Below, piece by piece: positions 9,499 through 17,487 of a DNA stretch of 64,000 bases (positions are counted from its first letter, which is position 1; the number at the start of each line of letters is the position of its first letter). The notes below the pieces were generated by a model. It searched no databases, had not been told where the DNA came from, and worked only from the letters and a program-made list of their open reading frames with translations. The DNA comes from JAKFWF01 sp963741505. Lineage in GTDB: Bacteria > Pseudomonadota > Alphaproteobacteria > Rhizobiales > Hyphomicrobiaceae. Made by a program: the position numbers and the translations under genes. The stretch covers positions 62,001-126,000 of the forward strand of contig CAVUIJ010000010.1 of NCBI GenBank assembly GCA_963741505.1, written 5' to 3'.

Positions 9499-10382
9499 CG
9501 TCGTCGGCCATCTGGCGCGCGATGATGGGCTTCTACATCGCGCTGTTCTTCTTGTTTCTGTTCGGGCCGCTGATCGTGATGGGGCTGTCGGCGTTCAATA
9601 CGCCGCAGTATCCGCAGGCGTTCCCGATCGAGGGGCTGACGCTCGACTGGTTCGGCGTGCTGTTCGCCGACCGCGGCCTGATGGAAGGCTTGCGGAACAG
9701 CTTCATCATCGGCGCTGATGGTGGTTGCAGTGTCGGTGCCGCTCGGCCTCGCCGGCGCGCTGGTGATGACCCAGGTCTATTCCCGCGCCCGCTCGCTCTA
9801 TTACCTCGTCGTCGTGTCGCCGGTGCTGACGCCGGGCGTCATCATCGGCATCTCGACCGTGATCTTCTGGCGCGACGTCGCCGAATGGACCGGCGCCGAC
9901 AGCGTCTACAACGGCATGTTCCTCGCGACGCTCGGCCAGTCGACCTTCATCTCCGCCTACTGCATGCTGATCTTCATGTCGCGGCTGCAGCGCTACGACC
10001 GCAGCCAGGAGGAGGCGGCGCTCGACCTCGGCGCCTCGCCGACGCAGGTGTTCTTCCACATCCTGCATTCCGTACCTGAAGCCGGCGGTCGATCTCGGCG
10101 TCGGCGATCGCGTTCCTGTCGTCGTTCGAGAACTACAACACGACGACGTTCGCGATCCTCGCCGACAAGACGCTGACGACCGTGCTCGCCGGCCGCGTGC
10201 GCCAGGGCACGACGCCGGCGATCAGCGCGCTGGCGGTCGTCATCATCGCAGTCTCGATCATCGGCGCGATTGCCTTCGAGGTGCTGCGTCGCCGCGAAGA
10301 GCGCCGCCTGAAATCACAGACCGACGCTGCGGCCAAAGCCGAACTGGCCGAGGAGTTGATCGGAACAGCGGCGGCGCATTGA
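9495..10382 (+). pseudogene. PotC-type ABC permease, frameshifted
   Basis: Second permease of the operon, about 295 residues after repair. The N-terminal helix (FYIALFFLFLFGPLIVMGLSAF) and the EAA loop (EEAALDLGASPTQVFFHI) identify the family. The frame is broken near 9717, 10069 and 10091, again by one extra base each. The C-terminus is charged (RRREERRLKSQTDAAAKAEL). Translational coupling (ATGA) to the upstream permease shows the four genes form one transcript. An inverted repeat that could end the transcript follows at 10396-10490. Confidence 0.83.
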
Positions 10383-10395
10383 ATTGGCGAGGGCG

Positions 10396-10490
10396 CGTAG
10401 GGTGCAATAGCGGAACGCGTATCGCGCCGGCCACAGCCACTGTTCTTGCGGCTCGGCACAATACGCCCGAGCGGGCTATTGTGCCCTACG
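10396..10490. repeat. 95-bp intergenic element with terminal inverted repeats
   Basis: CGTAGGGTGCAATAG at 10396-10410 is inverted, with two mismatches, as CTATTGTGCCCTACG at 10476-10490. A second hairpin (GGCACAATA/TATTGTGCC-like) is nested at the right end. It sits between the convergent ends of the permease and the methyltransferase and could act as a bidirectional terminator. The sequence resembles the CGTAGGGTG-type repeats common in Bradyrhizobium-like genomes; that link is from memory. Confidence 0.6.
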
Positions 10491-10496
10491 AAACCA

Positions 10497-11339
10497 TTAC
10501 CCCGGCACCGCCAGCAGATCCTCATGGCCGATGATGGTGACGGCATCGTCATTGGCGAGCCGTTTAGCGAGCCAACTGTCGATGTCGGCTGCCGGCACGC
10601 GGCCGGTCTCGCGGACGGCGCCGGCGAAGCCTTGATCGAGTTCGCGTCGCAGTTCGAGAAAGTGCCGGTCGAGCAGCCACGGGCTCTTGCCCCGCGCGAT
10701 CTGATAACCGTGGCGTGCGAAGGCTTTCGCCAGCGCGTCGGTCGCGGTTGGACCCAACGCCGGCCCGAAGCCCTTGTCGCCGCGCTGGTGGGCGTTGAAG
10801 GCGTCGCGCATGGCGGCGTCGGCTGGGTGCTCGGGCAGCCACGACGCGATGCCGTCATAGGTCAGCACGGTGAAGAAGGTCTGGCGTCGCGCTGCGACGG
10901 CATCGGCGAGGGCATCGATCAACTTCATCGAGGCAAGATCGAACAGTGCTGCGGCGGTCACGAGGTCGGCGCCGTCGATGACGCTACCTAGATCGTCGCG
11001 CGCGAGGTCGGACTGCCTGAAGGAGACTTCGATCGCGGCGCCGGGCAGCGTCAGCCGCAGACCCTCGACCGAGACCGCCGCGTCATTGCCGAATGCGGTG
11101 AGCCGCGATCTTGCAGCGGCGAGCAGCTTCGGGTCGTAGTCGACCAGCGTCCAACTTTGGCTGGCGCCGAGTGCGCTCCACGTGCCACGCAGGTTGGAGC
11201 CGGCGCCGCAGCCGAGGTCGACGATCCTGACCGTCTCGCGACCGGCAAAATACGCGCGTAAGCGGTCCCGCACCTCGGCATTGACGGCGGCGTGGTCGGC
11301 CGGTTCGCGTAGTGCCAGCCACTCGGGTGAAAAGCTCAT
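10497..11339 (-). CDS. Class I SAM-dependent methyltransferase
   Basis: Rossmann-fold methyltransferase of 280 residues. Motif I is clear (VRIVDLGCGAGSNLRG, about residues 43-58) and an acidic residue ending the second strand follows (WTLVDYDPKLL). The C-terminal region carries a helical insertion that I cannot assign. The start ATG at 11339 overlaps the stop of the glycosyltransferase by four bases (ATGA), so the two are translationally coupled and probably act on the same molecule. Substrate is unknown; the third member of the cassette is a pterin-synthase-like protein. Confidence 0.85.
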   Translation of the reverse strand: MSFSPEWLALREPADHAAVNAEVRDRLRAYFAGRETVRIVDLGCGAGSNLRGTWSALGASQSWTLVDYDPKLLAAARSRLTAFGNDAAVSVEGLRLTLPGAAIEVSFRQSDLARDDLGSVIDGADLVTAAALFDLASMKLIDALADAVAARRQTFFTVLTYDGIASWLPEHPADAAMRDAFNAHQRGDKGFGPALGPTATDALAKAFARHGYQIARGKSPWLLDRHFLELRRELDQGFAGAVRETGRVPAADIDSWLAKRLANDDAVTIIGHEDLLAVPG

Positions 11340-12379
11340 CGGGCAATATCCTTGATGACGCCGGCGACGATGCGGGCGGTGTCGCTCCAGCGCGGCAGCT
11401 TCCGGCCGGCGGCCCAGGCGGCGTCGGCCAGGCGTGCGCGCAGGTCGGCGTCGCCGATGGCCTTGGCGAGGGCGGCGGACAAGGCCGGCGCATCGCCCGG
11501 CGGTACCTTGAGCGCGGCGCCGTCGGGCACGGTTTCGGCCGCCGCGCCGCCGGTCGTGCAGACGATCGGCAGCCCGCGCGCCATGGCTTCGGCCAGCACC
11601 ATGCCGTAGCCCTCGAACAGGGAGGGCATGACGAACAGGTCGGCGCCTGCATAGAGCTTGGCCAGGGTATCGTTTTCGATGGCGCCGGCGAGCGTGATGC
11701 GGTCGTCGAGACCGCTGACCGCGATCGCTGCGTTGACATGGGCGAGTTCGGTCCCGTCGCGCGTAGCGCCGGCGATGGTGAGGCGCCAATCGGGCGCCGC
11801 CAGCGACTGCAGTGCTTCGATCAGCACCGTGTAACCTTTGCGCGGCACGATCGAGCCGACCGCCAGGATCTGCAGCGGCTTGCCGGTGCCGGTGGCGCGC
11901 GGCGCGGGATCGGTGCCGGGCTCGGCGACCGTGATCCGCGACGAAGGCACCGCGTAGTTCGCCTCCACGATCGCCTTCGTCATCGGGCTGGTGACGATGA
12001 TGTGCCTCGCATGCGCGAGCGCAGCGGTTTCACTCGCCAGCAATGTCGCCGCGCGCTCAGCTCCGATACCGGTCTCCAACGCCAGCGGATGATGGACGAG
12101 GGCGACGATCGGGTGCGGGATCGAGGTCAGCGTTGCCGCCGAGAATGCGCCGTAGGCAAGGCCATCGATCAGCAGCACGGTGCCGGATGCCGCCGCCGCC
12201 AGTGCCTGGGCCGTAGCGCACAGGTCGAGCTTCGTTGGCGCCGGAAACCGCTGGGTCAGCACCATGTGCTCGACGTCGATGCCCATTTCGGGCAGCAGCG
12301 CCAGGACGCGCCGGTCATAGGCATAGCCGCCGGTGGCCAAGTCGATGTCACCCGGAATGGCGAAGCCGCAGCGGATCAT
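11336..12379 (-). CDS. GT4-family glycosyltransferase
   Basis: GT-B fold glycosyltransferase of 347 residues. The C-terminal donor domain has the usual GSIVPRKGYTVLIEAL segment and the E-x7-E motif (FEGYGMVLAEAMARGLPIV) that contacts the nucleotide sugar. The N-terminal acceptor domain begins MIRCGFAIPGDIDLATGGYAYDRR, with a Gly-rich loop. There are no membrane helices. It is coupled to the methyltransferase downstream and lies 3 bp from the pterin-synthase-like gene upstream, so the three form one operon. Donor and acceptor are unknown. Confidence 0.88.
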   Translation of the reverse strand: MIRCGFAIPGDIDLATGGYAYDRRVLALLPEMGIDVEHMVLTQRFPAPTKLDLCATAQALAAAASGTVLLIDGLAYGAFSAATLTSIPHPIVALVHHPLALETGIGAERAATLLASETAALAHARHIIVTSPMTKAIVEANYAVPSSRITVAEPGTDPAPRATGTGKPLQILAVGSIVPRKGYTVLIEALQSLAAPDWRLTIAGATRDGTELAHVNAAIAVSGLDDRITLAGAIENDTLAKLYAGADLFVMPSLFEGYGMVLAEAMARGLPIVCTTGGAAAETVPDGAALKVPPGDAPALSAALAKAIGDADLRARLADAAWAAGRKLPRWSDTARIVAGVIKDIAR

Positions 12380-12382
12380 GGC

Positions 12383-12787
12383 TCAGGCGCCCACCGGGCC
12401 TTCGAACATGGCACGCGCGAGATCGGTCTCGTGCAGCGTCACCCGGATCTTCGACAGGCCCCGGCCGTCGTCGCCGAGCGCGCCATTCTTGGCTGCCGCC
12501 GCCATGGCGTCGAACACATGCTTGCACAGAAACTCGGTGGTGGTGAGATGGCCCTTGAACTGCGGCAGCGTGTCGAGATTTTTGTAGGCGAGCGGCTTCA
12601 GGGTCTCGTTCAGCACGGTCAAGGCGGCGCCGATGTCAACCACGACATTCTGCTTGGTGAGTTGATCGCGAAAGAAGGCGACATCGACCACGAAGGTCGC
12701 GCCGTGCATGTTCTGCGCGGGTCCAAAGAACGGGTCGGGCAGGGAATGGGCGATCATGATGCGATCGCGAACTTCGACGGCGAACAT
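12383..12787 (-). CDS. 6-pyruvoyl-tetrahydropterin synthase/QueD-like protein lacking catalytic residues
   Basis: 134 residues that align along their length with the T-fold PTPS/QueD family: IAHSLPD and NMHGATFVV match the AAH and HGH zinc segments, DIGAAL matches DF..L, TTTEF matches the PTSE substrate-anchoring segment and LHETD the C-terminal Glu strand. Compared with E. coli QueD the catalytic Cys is Ala (A24), the third zinc His is Ala (A30), and the catalytic Asp-His of LDH is A67-Y68. So it probably does not run the standard QueD or PTPS reaction. I start it at ATG 12787 (MFAVEVRD); a longer frame begins at 12838. First gene of the cassette. Confidence 0.8.
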   Translation of the reverse strand: MFAVEVRDRIMIAHSLPDPFFGPAQNMHGATFVVDVAFFRDQLTKQNVVVDIGAALTVLNETLKPLAYKNLDTLPQFKGHLTTTEFLCKHVFDAMAAAAKNGALGDDGRGLSKIRVTLHETDLARAMFEGPVGA

Positions 12788-13060
12788 TGGCGTGGGCTCC
12801 TGGTCGGGCTCGGTGCTTCGGCAGTGGTGTTTCAGCAAAGGCGGTTATGGTCAAGCTGCGGAGAATGCACTTGAAGGATGTGGTTTTGCGGCGATTGCGT
12901 GGCCGAGGTTCTCTTGAGCACCACCCCTACCCGCATTCTCGGGTCCGCGAGTTCCCCGTTTTCTTTGGGGAGAGCGCAAGTGTCGGTCGGTGAGAGCGGC
13001 ACGAGGGTCAGACGCTATTAGTCAAGTCGTTGATCAAAGCAATGGCCGTCATGTCCTGGC
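12788..13060. other. Intergenic, upstream region of the pterin-like cassette
   Basis: This 273-bp region between the PTPS-like gene and the next minus-strand gene should hold the cassette promoter. I see no convincing -35/-10 pair, hairpin or coding frame with normal codon use in it. Confidence 0.4.
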
Positions 13061-13489
13061 CTACTGCCAGCGCCGCGTCAGGTGGGTAGAGACCGCGGAG
13101 GCGACCGCGCAAAGAAATGTGAAGCCCAGCAAGGCTTGTGTGCTTACAGGCTCGCCGCGGCTCGGAAGAGATTGCACGTAGGCAGCCAATATAGTTCCAA
13201 CGACAAGTCCGACGCCGAACCCCATCCAAAGTGGAACATTTCGTCGGATGGCAGCGATCAGTGCAACCAAGAGCCCTGCCATTGCGGCTGGAATTGCTCC
13301 GACGAGGTGGGCAAACAGTAATCCCGGGATGAAGAGAAACAGCCCGTTGCCCGGCTTGGTGCCAATGGCGAGTACGTAGGCTTCTGACATGATCGAGAAT
13401 ATCACCAATCCAATGAGCGGCCCTAAAATAACGAATACGACGATAATGAAGACCAATTGTCCAACGCGCATCCAGCCGGTTCTCGCCAT
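13061..13489 (-). CDS. Hypothetical four-helix membrane protein
   Basis: About 142 residues with four hydrophobic segments (LVFIIVVFVILGPLIGLVIF; LFLFIPGLLFAHLVGAIPAAMAGLLVALIA; WMGFGVGLVVGTILAAYV; ALLGFTFLCAVASAVSTHL). I do not recognise a family. ATG 13489 (MARTGWMRVG) is preferred over 13534 because a purine-rich GCGAGAGA stands just before it. The base composition is lower in GC than its neighbours, and it does not seem linked to the genes on either side. Confidence 0.6.
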   Translation of the reverse strand: MARTGWMRVGQLVFIIVVFVILGPLIGLVIFSIMSEAYVLAIGTKPGNGLFLFIPGLLFAHLVGAIPAAMAGLLVALIAAIRRNVPLWMGFGVGLVVGTILAAYVQSLPSRGEPVSTQALLGFTFLCAVASAVSTHLTRRWQ

Positions 13490-13584
13490 TCTCTCGCCAA
13501 GCGGCCTTTTCTTAAGGTTGCTCAGTTGCCTCATCGCGGGCGGCCGGCTCCGCGCCAGCGGAGTCGCCCGCGACCACTAGAGCC

Positions 13585-14652
13585 TCACCCGAACTTCGGG
13601 TCCAATTCGCCCTTGGCGTAGCGCTTGGCCATGTCGGCGAGCGTGATGACCTTCTTGATCTTCGAAGCTTGTCCCGCGGTGTTGAATTCCTGCAGCCGCT
13701 GCTTGCACAGCTTGGTCATCGCTTCCATCGCGGGCTTGAGGTACTTGCGCGGGTCGAACTCGCCGGGCTCCTCGGCCAGCACCCGGCGGATCTGGCCGGT
13801 CATCGCCATGCGGTTGTCGGTGTCGATGTTGATCTTGCGCACGCCGTGCCTGATGCCGCGCTGGATCTCGGCGACCGGCACGCCCCAGGTCGGCTTCATC
13901 TTGCCGCCGAACTTGTTGATCACGTCCTGCAGCTCCTGCGGCACCGACGACGAGCCGTGCATGACGAGATGCATGTTCGGCAGCTTCTTGTGGATCTCCT
14001 CGATCACGTGCATGGCGAGCACTTTGCCGTCCGGCTTGCGGCTGAACTTGTAGGCACCGTGGCTCGTGCCCATGGCAATGGCCAGCGCATCGACCTTGGT
14101 CTCCTTGACGAACTTGACGGCCTCGTCCGGGTTGGTCAGCAGCTGGTCGTGGGAGAGCTTGGCCTCGGCGCCGTGGCCGTCTTCCTTGTCGCCCATGCCG
14201 GTCTCGAGCGAACCCAGGACGCCGAGCTCGCCTTCGACCGAAATGCCGCCCAGATGCGACATGTCGGTCACCGCCTTGGTGACGCCGACATTGTAGTCCC
14301 AGTCGCCGGGGGTCTTGCCGTCGGCCTTGAGCGAGCCGTCCATCATCACCGAGGTGAAGCCGGCCTGGATCGCGGTCATGCAGGTGGCGGGCTCGTTGCC
14401 GTGGTCGAGATGCACGCAGACCGGGATGTGCGGGTAGATCTCGGTAACCGCGTCCATCATGTGCTTCAGCATGATGTCGTTGGCGTAGCTGCGGGCGCCG
14501 CGCGAGGCCTGGATGATCACCGGCGCGTCGACTTCATTGGCAGCACTCATGATCGCGAGTGCCTGCTCCATGTTGTTGATGTTGAACGCCGGCACGCCGT
14601 AGCTGTGTTCGGCGGCGTGGTCGAGAAGCTGGCGAAGGGTGATACGGGCCAT
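13585..14652 (-). CDS. fba: Fructose-bisphosphate aldolase, class II
   Basis: Zinc-dependent aldolase that splits fructose 1,6-bisphosphate (or, in autotrophs, sedoheptulose bisphosphate) in glycolysis and the Calvin cycle. The 355-residue protein shows the zinc-binding segment VCVHLDHGNEPATC, the VMMDGSLK segment, SVEGELGVLG with the catalytic/metal residues, and VMHGSSSVP and INIDTDNRMA for substrate binding. Length and motifs match the CbbA/Fba subfamily of alphaproteobacteria. It is transcribed alone here, and gap lies about 22 kb away. Confidence 0.95.
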   Translation of the reverse strand: MARITLRQLLDHAAEHSYGVPAFNINNMEQALAIMSAANEVDAPVIIQASRGARSYANDIMLKHMMDAVTEIYPHIPVCVHLDHGNEPATCMTAIQAGFTSVMMDGSLKADGKTPGDWDYNVGVTKAVTDMSHLGGISVEGELGVLGSLETGMGDKEDGHGAEAKLSHDQLLTNPDEAVKFVKETKVDALAIAMGTSHGAYKFSRKPDGKVLAMHVIEEIHKKLPNMHLVMHGSSSVPQELQDVINKFGGKMKPTWGVPVAEIQRGIRHGVRKINIDTDNRMAMTGQIRRVLAEEPGEFDPRKYLKPAMEAMTKLCKQRLQEFNTAGQASKIKKVITLADMAKRYAKGELDPKFG

Positions 14653-14750
14653 GGGTCGGTTCCCCGGTTGAGTACAAAATGATGTGATGGTGATTCAGTA
14701 GCCGTCCGGTGCAACCGGTGCAAGTGTCGGGCAAAAGCGTTGTGGGATAT

Positions 14751-14809
14751 GGAGCCTGGCTTCAGCCTGGCTCCGTTGGTGCCCGGGTGCCAGGCTGAAG
14801 CCAGGCACC
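14751..14809. repeat. REP-like double hairpin, copy B
   Basis: The left unit (14751-14774) has arms GGAGCC/GGCTCC and the right unit (14786-14809) has GGTGCC/GGCACC, around the same core as the other copies. The left unit therefore carries a paired T-A to A-T swap that keeps the stem. It sits in the spacer between the divergently transcribed fba and cfa genes. Confidence 0.85.
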
Positions 14810-14871
14810 ATGCGGAGGTGATTGGTTTCGGGCGTGCGCACTGAATAGTCGCGGCAAGACAGGAGATCTTG

Positions 14872-16128
14872 ATGTTTCCACTGTCGACCATGCTGACGTC
14901 GTTCATCAAGTCGGGCAGCCTCACCGTGATCGACGCGGACGGGCGCCGGCACGTGTTCGGCGCCGCCGCAGCCGGTGCGCCGAATGTGACAATGAAGCTC
15001 ACCGATCCGACACTCTACCGCAAGCTGTTCTTCAATCCCGAGTTGCATGCAGGCGAAGCCTACATGGACGGCCGGATGAGCTTTCCAGGGTCGAGCTTGC
15101 GCGAATTCCTCACCCTGTTCTCGATCAACCGGCGGGCGCTCAAATCGTTCCCGATGCAGCGCGTGCTGCAGGGCGCCAGCCGGGCGATGAAGCGGCTCCA
15201 GCAGGCCAATCCGGTCGGCAAAGCGCAGGCCAATGTGGCGCACCACTATGATCTCGGCAACGAGTTCTACAAGTTGTTCCTCGACGAGGGCCTGTTCTAC
15301 TCCTGCGCCTACTTTCGCGACGAGGCTGAGACGCTCGAGGCCGCCCAGATCAACAAATGCCGGCTGATCGCGGCCAAGCTGTGCCTGCAGCCCGGCATGA
15401 GAGTGCTCGATATCGGCTCGGGCTGGGGCGGGCTTGGCCTGTATCTCGCGCGCGTCGCCGACGTCGAGGTGCTTGGCGTCACGCTGTCGAAGGAGCAACA
15501 TGCCTTGGCCGAGGCGCAGGTGCGCGCGGCCGGCCTCGAGAAGCGCGTGCGGTTCGAGCTCATCGACTACCGCAATCTCGCCGGAAAGTTCGACCGCATC
15601 GTTTCGGTCGGCATGTTCGAGCACGTCGGCGTTGCCCGCTATGGTGAGTTCTTCGCCAAGATCAACGAGCTGATGGTCGATGACGGCATCATGCTGCTGC
15701 ACTCGATCGGCAAGATGAGCCCGCCCGGCACCGCCAGCCCCTGGCTGCGCAAATACATCTTCCCCGGCGCCTATTCACCGGCGCTGTCGGAGGTGTTCCC
15801 GGCGGTCGAGCGCAGCAGCCTGTGGGTGACGGATCTCGAGTTCCTGCGCCTCCACTACGCGACGACCTTGCTGCACTGGCACCAGCGGTTCGAGGCCAGC
15901 CGCGACCGGATCGCGGCGATGTACGACGAGACGTTCTGCCGCATGTGGGAGTTCTACCTGATCAGTGCGGAAATGATGTTCCGCACCGGCGCCCAGGAAG
16001 TGTTCCAGATGCAGCTCGCTCGCCGTCGCGACGCCGCACCGATCGTGCGCGATTACACGGTGGATGTGCAGCGCCAGTTGATGGCAAATGAGCGGGAGGT
16101 GGTAGCCTCGGCTAAAACTCGAGACTAG
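14872..16128 (+). CDS. cfa: Cyclopropane-fatty-acyl-phospholipid synthase
   Basis: SAM-dependent enzyme that adds a methylene bridge to unsaturated acyl chains of membrane phospholipids. The 418-residue product has the N-terminal lipid-binding region, HYDLGNEFYKLFLDE, the SAM motif VLDIGSGWGGLGLYLAR, GVTLSKEQ, and FDRIVSVGMFEHVG, all typical of Cfa. ATG 14872 follows AGGAGA at 8 bp; the TTG just before it is in frame but less likely. Usually linked to acid and stationary-phase stress. The next gene converges on it. Confidence 0.94.
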   Translation: MFPLSTMLTSFIKSGSLTVIDADGRRHVFGAAAAGAPNVTMKLTDPTLYRKLFFNPELHAGEAYMDGRMSFPGSSLREFLTLFSINRRALKSFPMQRVLQGASRAMKRLQQANPVGKAQANVAHHYDLGNEFYKLFLDEGLFYSCAYFRDEAETLEAAQINKCRLIAAKLCLQPGMRVLDIGSGWGGLGLYLARVADVEVLGVTLSKEQHALAEAQVRAAGLEKRVRFELIDYRNLAGKFDRIVSVGMFEHVGVARYGEFFAKINELMVDDGIMLLHSIGKMSPPGTASPWLRKYIFPGAYSPALSEVFPAVERSSLWVTDLEFLRLHYATTLLHWHQRFEASRDRIAAMYDETFCRMWEFYLISAEMMFRTGAQEVFQMQLARRRDAAPIVRDYTVDVQRQLMANEREVVASAKTRD

Positions 16129-16141
16129 GCTTGCTCCACCC

Positions 16142-16906
16142 TCACCCCGCGACTGAAAATCCGCCGTCGACCGGGATCGCGGTGCCGGTGACGAAATCGG
16201 AGGCCTGGCTCGCCAGGAAAACGGCAATGCCGCCGAAGTCGGCCGGATCGCCCCAGCGACCGGCCGGGGTGCGGGCGAGAACCCGCTCATGCAGCCCCGG
16301 CACCTGGGCGCGGGCGCCCTTGGTGAGGTCGGTGTCGATCCAGCCCGGCAGCACCGAATTGACCTGGATGTTGTCGGCTGCCCAGGCGGTGGCCAGCGCC
16401 CGCGTCATCTGCACGATGCCGCCCTTGGTCGACGAATAGGCCGGCGCGAATGGCAATCCGAAGATCGAGGTCATCGAGCCGATGGTGATGATTTTGCCGC
16501 CGCCGGCCGCCTTCATGTGCGGGTAGGCGGCCTGGGCGCAGAAAAACGGGCCATTGAGGTTCACGTCGAGCACGCTCTGCCATTCGGCGGGCGTGTAGTC
16601 CTGCGGCTGCTTGCGTATGTTGATGCCGGCGTTGGCAACGAGGATGTGGAGGCCCCCCAGCTTTTCGACAGTCGCTGCCACCATGGCCTTGGCGGTATCG
16701 GGCTTGGCGACGTCGCCGTCGAAGGTTGCGGTCTTGACGCCGTGCCTGGCGAGTTCGGCGGCTGCTGTCTTCGATTTCTCGCTATTGCGGCCAGCGACCA
16801 TGATCGCGGCTCCGGCCTTGGCCAGACCGCGTGCCATGCCGAGGCCGATGCCGCCATTGCCACCGGTGACGAGGGCGACCTTGCCGGACAGATCAAAAGG
16901 GGGCAT
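16142..16906 (-). CDS. SDR family NAD(P)-dependent oxidoreductase
   Basis: Classical short-chain dehydrogenase of 254 residues. It has the cofactor loop TGGNGGIGLGMARGLA, NAG in LVANAGIN, the catalytic Ser in TIGSMTS, YxxxK as YSSTKGG, and the C-terminal PVDGGFSVAG that is typical of tetrameric SDRs. An acidic or basic determinant after strand 2 (AGRNSEKSK) suggests NADP use, but this is weak evidence. The frame opens earlier, at 16987, yet MPPFDLSGKVALVTG at 16906 is the normal family start. Substrate is unknown. Confidence 0.9.
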   Translation of the reverse strand: MPPFDLSGKVALVTGGNGGIGLGMARGLAKAGAAIMVAGRNSEKSKTAAAELARHGVKTATFDGDVAKPDTAKAMVAATVEKLGGLHILVANAGINIRKQPQDYTPAEWQSVLDVNLNGPFFCAQAAYPHMKAAGGGKIITIGSMTSIFGLPFAPAYSSTKGGIVQMTRALATAWAADNIQVNSVLPGWIDTDLTKGARAQVPGLHERVLARTPAGRWGDPADFGGIAVFLASQASDFVTGTAIPVDGGFSVAG

Positions 16907-17063
16907 GACAATGCTCCGTATGAAAAGTGCCACAGGGACCGCCGCATCGGCGGTGGAGACGATGGGTTTTCCTACCACAGCCGGCATTGCTTCGAGTAGG
17001 TTGTGATCCGCCGATCTGGCCTGCCATCCACCGCCCCACCCACTCCAGCAATTCGGAAATCGC

Positions 17064-17441
17064 GTGCCGCCTGCCTACGACTGCCTGAAATGCCCGGGCT
17101 ATTGCTGTTCCTACCCGGTCATTCAGCTCACCCGGCCAGACGTGACGCGTCTTGCCCGTCATTTCAAAATCACGCGGCTTGAGGCCGAACGGAGGTACAC
17201 GAAGAGCGCGCACGGACGAAAACGGGTGATGCGACGCAAGAAAGACCAGCATTTCGGTCGAATTTGCCGTTTTTTTGACACTGAAAAGCGACGGTGCACG
17301 ATCTATCTTGCCCGGCCGGCGGTGTGTCGTAGCTTTCCCGAAGGCAAGCGTTGCGGATATTGGGATTTCTTGAGTTTCGAGCGCGAGCATCAAAAGGACC
17401 CCGACTTTGTTGCGACCACCGAGCACGGGCAGTGGAGTTGA
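17064..17441 (+). CDS. YkgJ-family cysteine cluster protein
   Basis: 125-residue protein with an N-terminal CLKCPGYCC cluster and further cysteines in GRICRFFD, RRCTIY, AVCRSFP and KRCGYW. This spacing is that of the YkgJ/UPF0153 zinc- or iron-chelating family. The start is GTG 17064 (MPPAYDC). Function of the family is not established. It lies between a divergent SDR and an MFS gene and has no evident partner. Confidence 0.85.
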   Translation: MPPAYDCLKCPGYCCSYPVIQLTRPDVTRLARHFKITRLEAERRYTKSAHGRKRVMRRKKDQHFGRICRFFDTEKRRCTIYLARPAVCRSFPEGKRCGYWDFLSFEREHQKDPDFVATTEHGQWS

Positions 17442-17487
17442 GGCGAACACGGTTTTTCATTTTCGAGATTGACGGGGAAGCCACGAC

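Noticed and set aside
6099..10382. Programmed ribosomal frameshifting in the polyamine-type operon
   Set aside because: Eleven shifts with no shared slippery motif or stimulatory structure, in genes never known to need it; error or decay is simpler.
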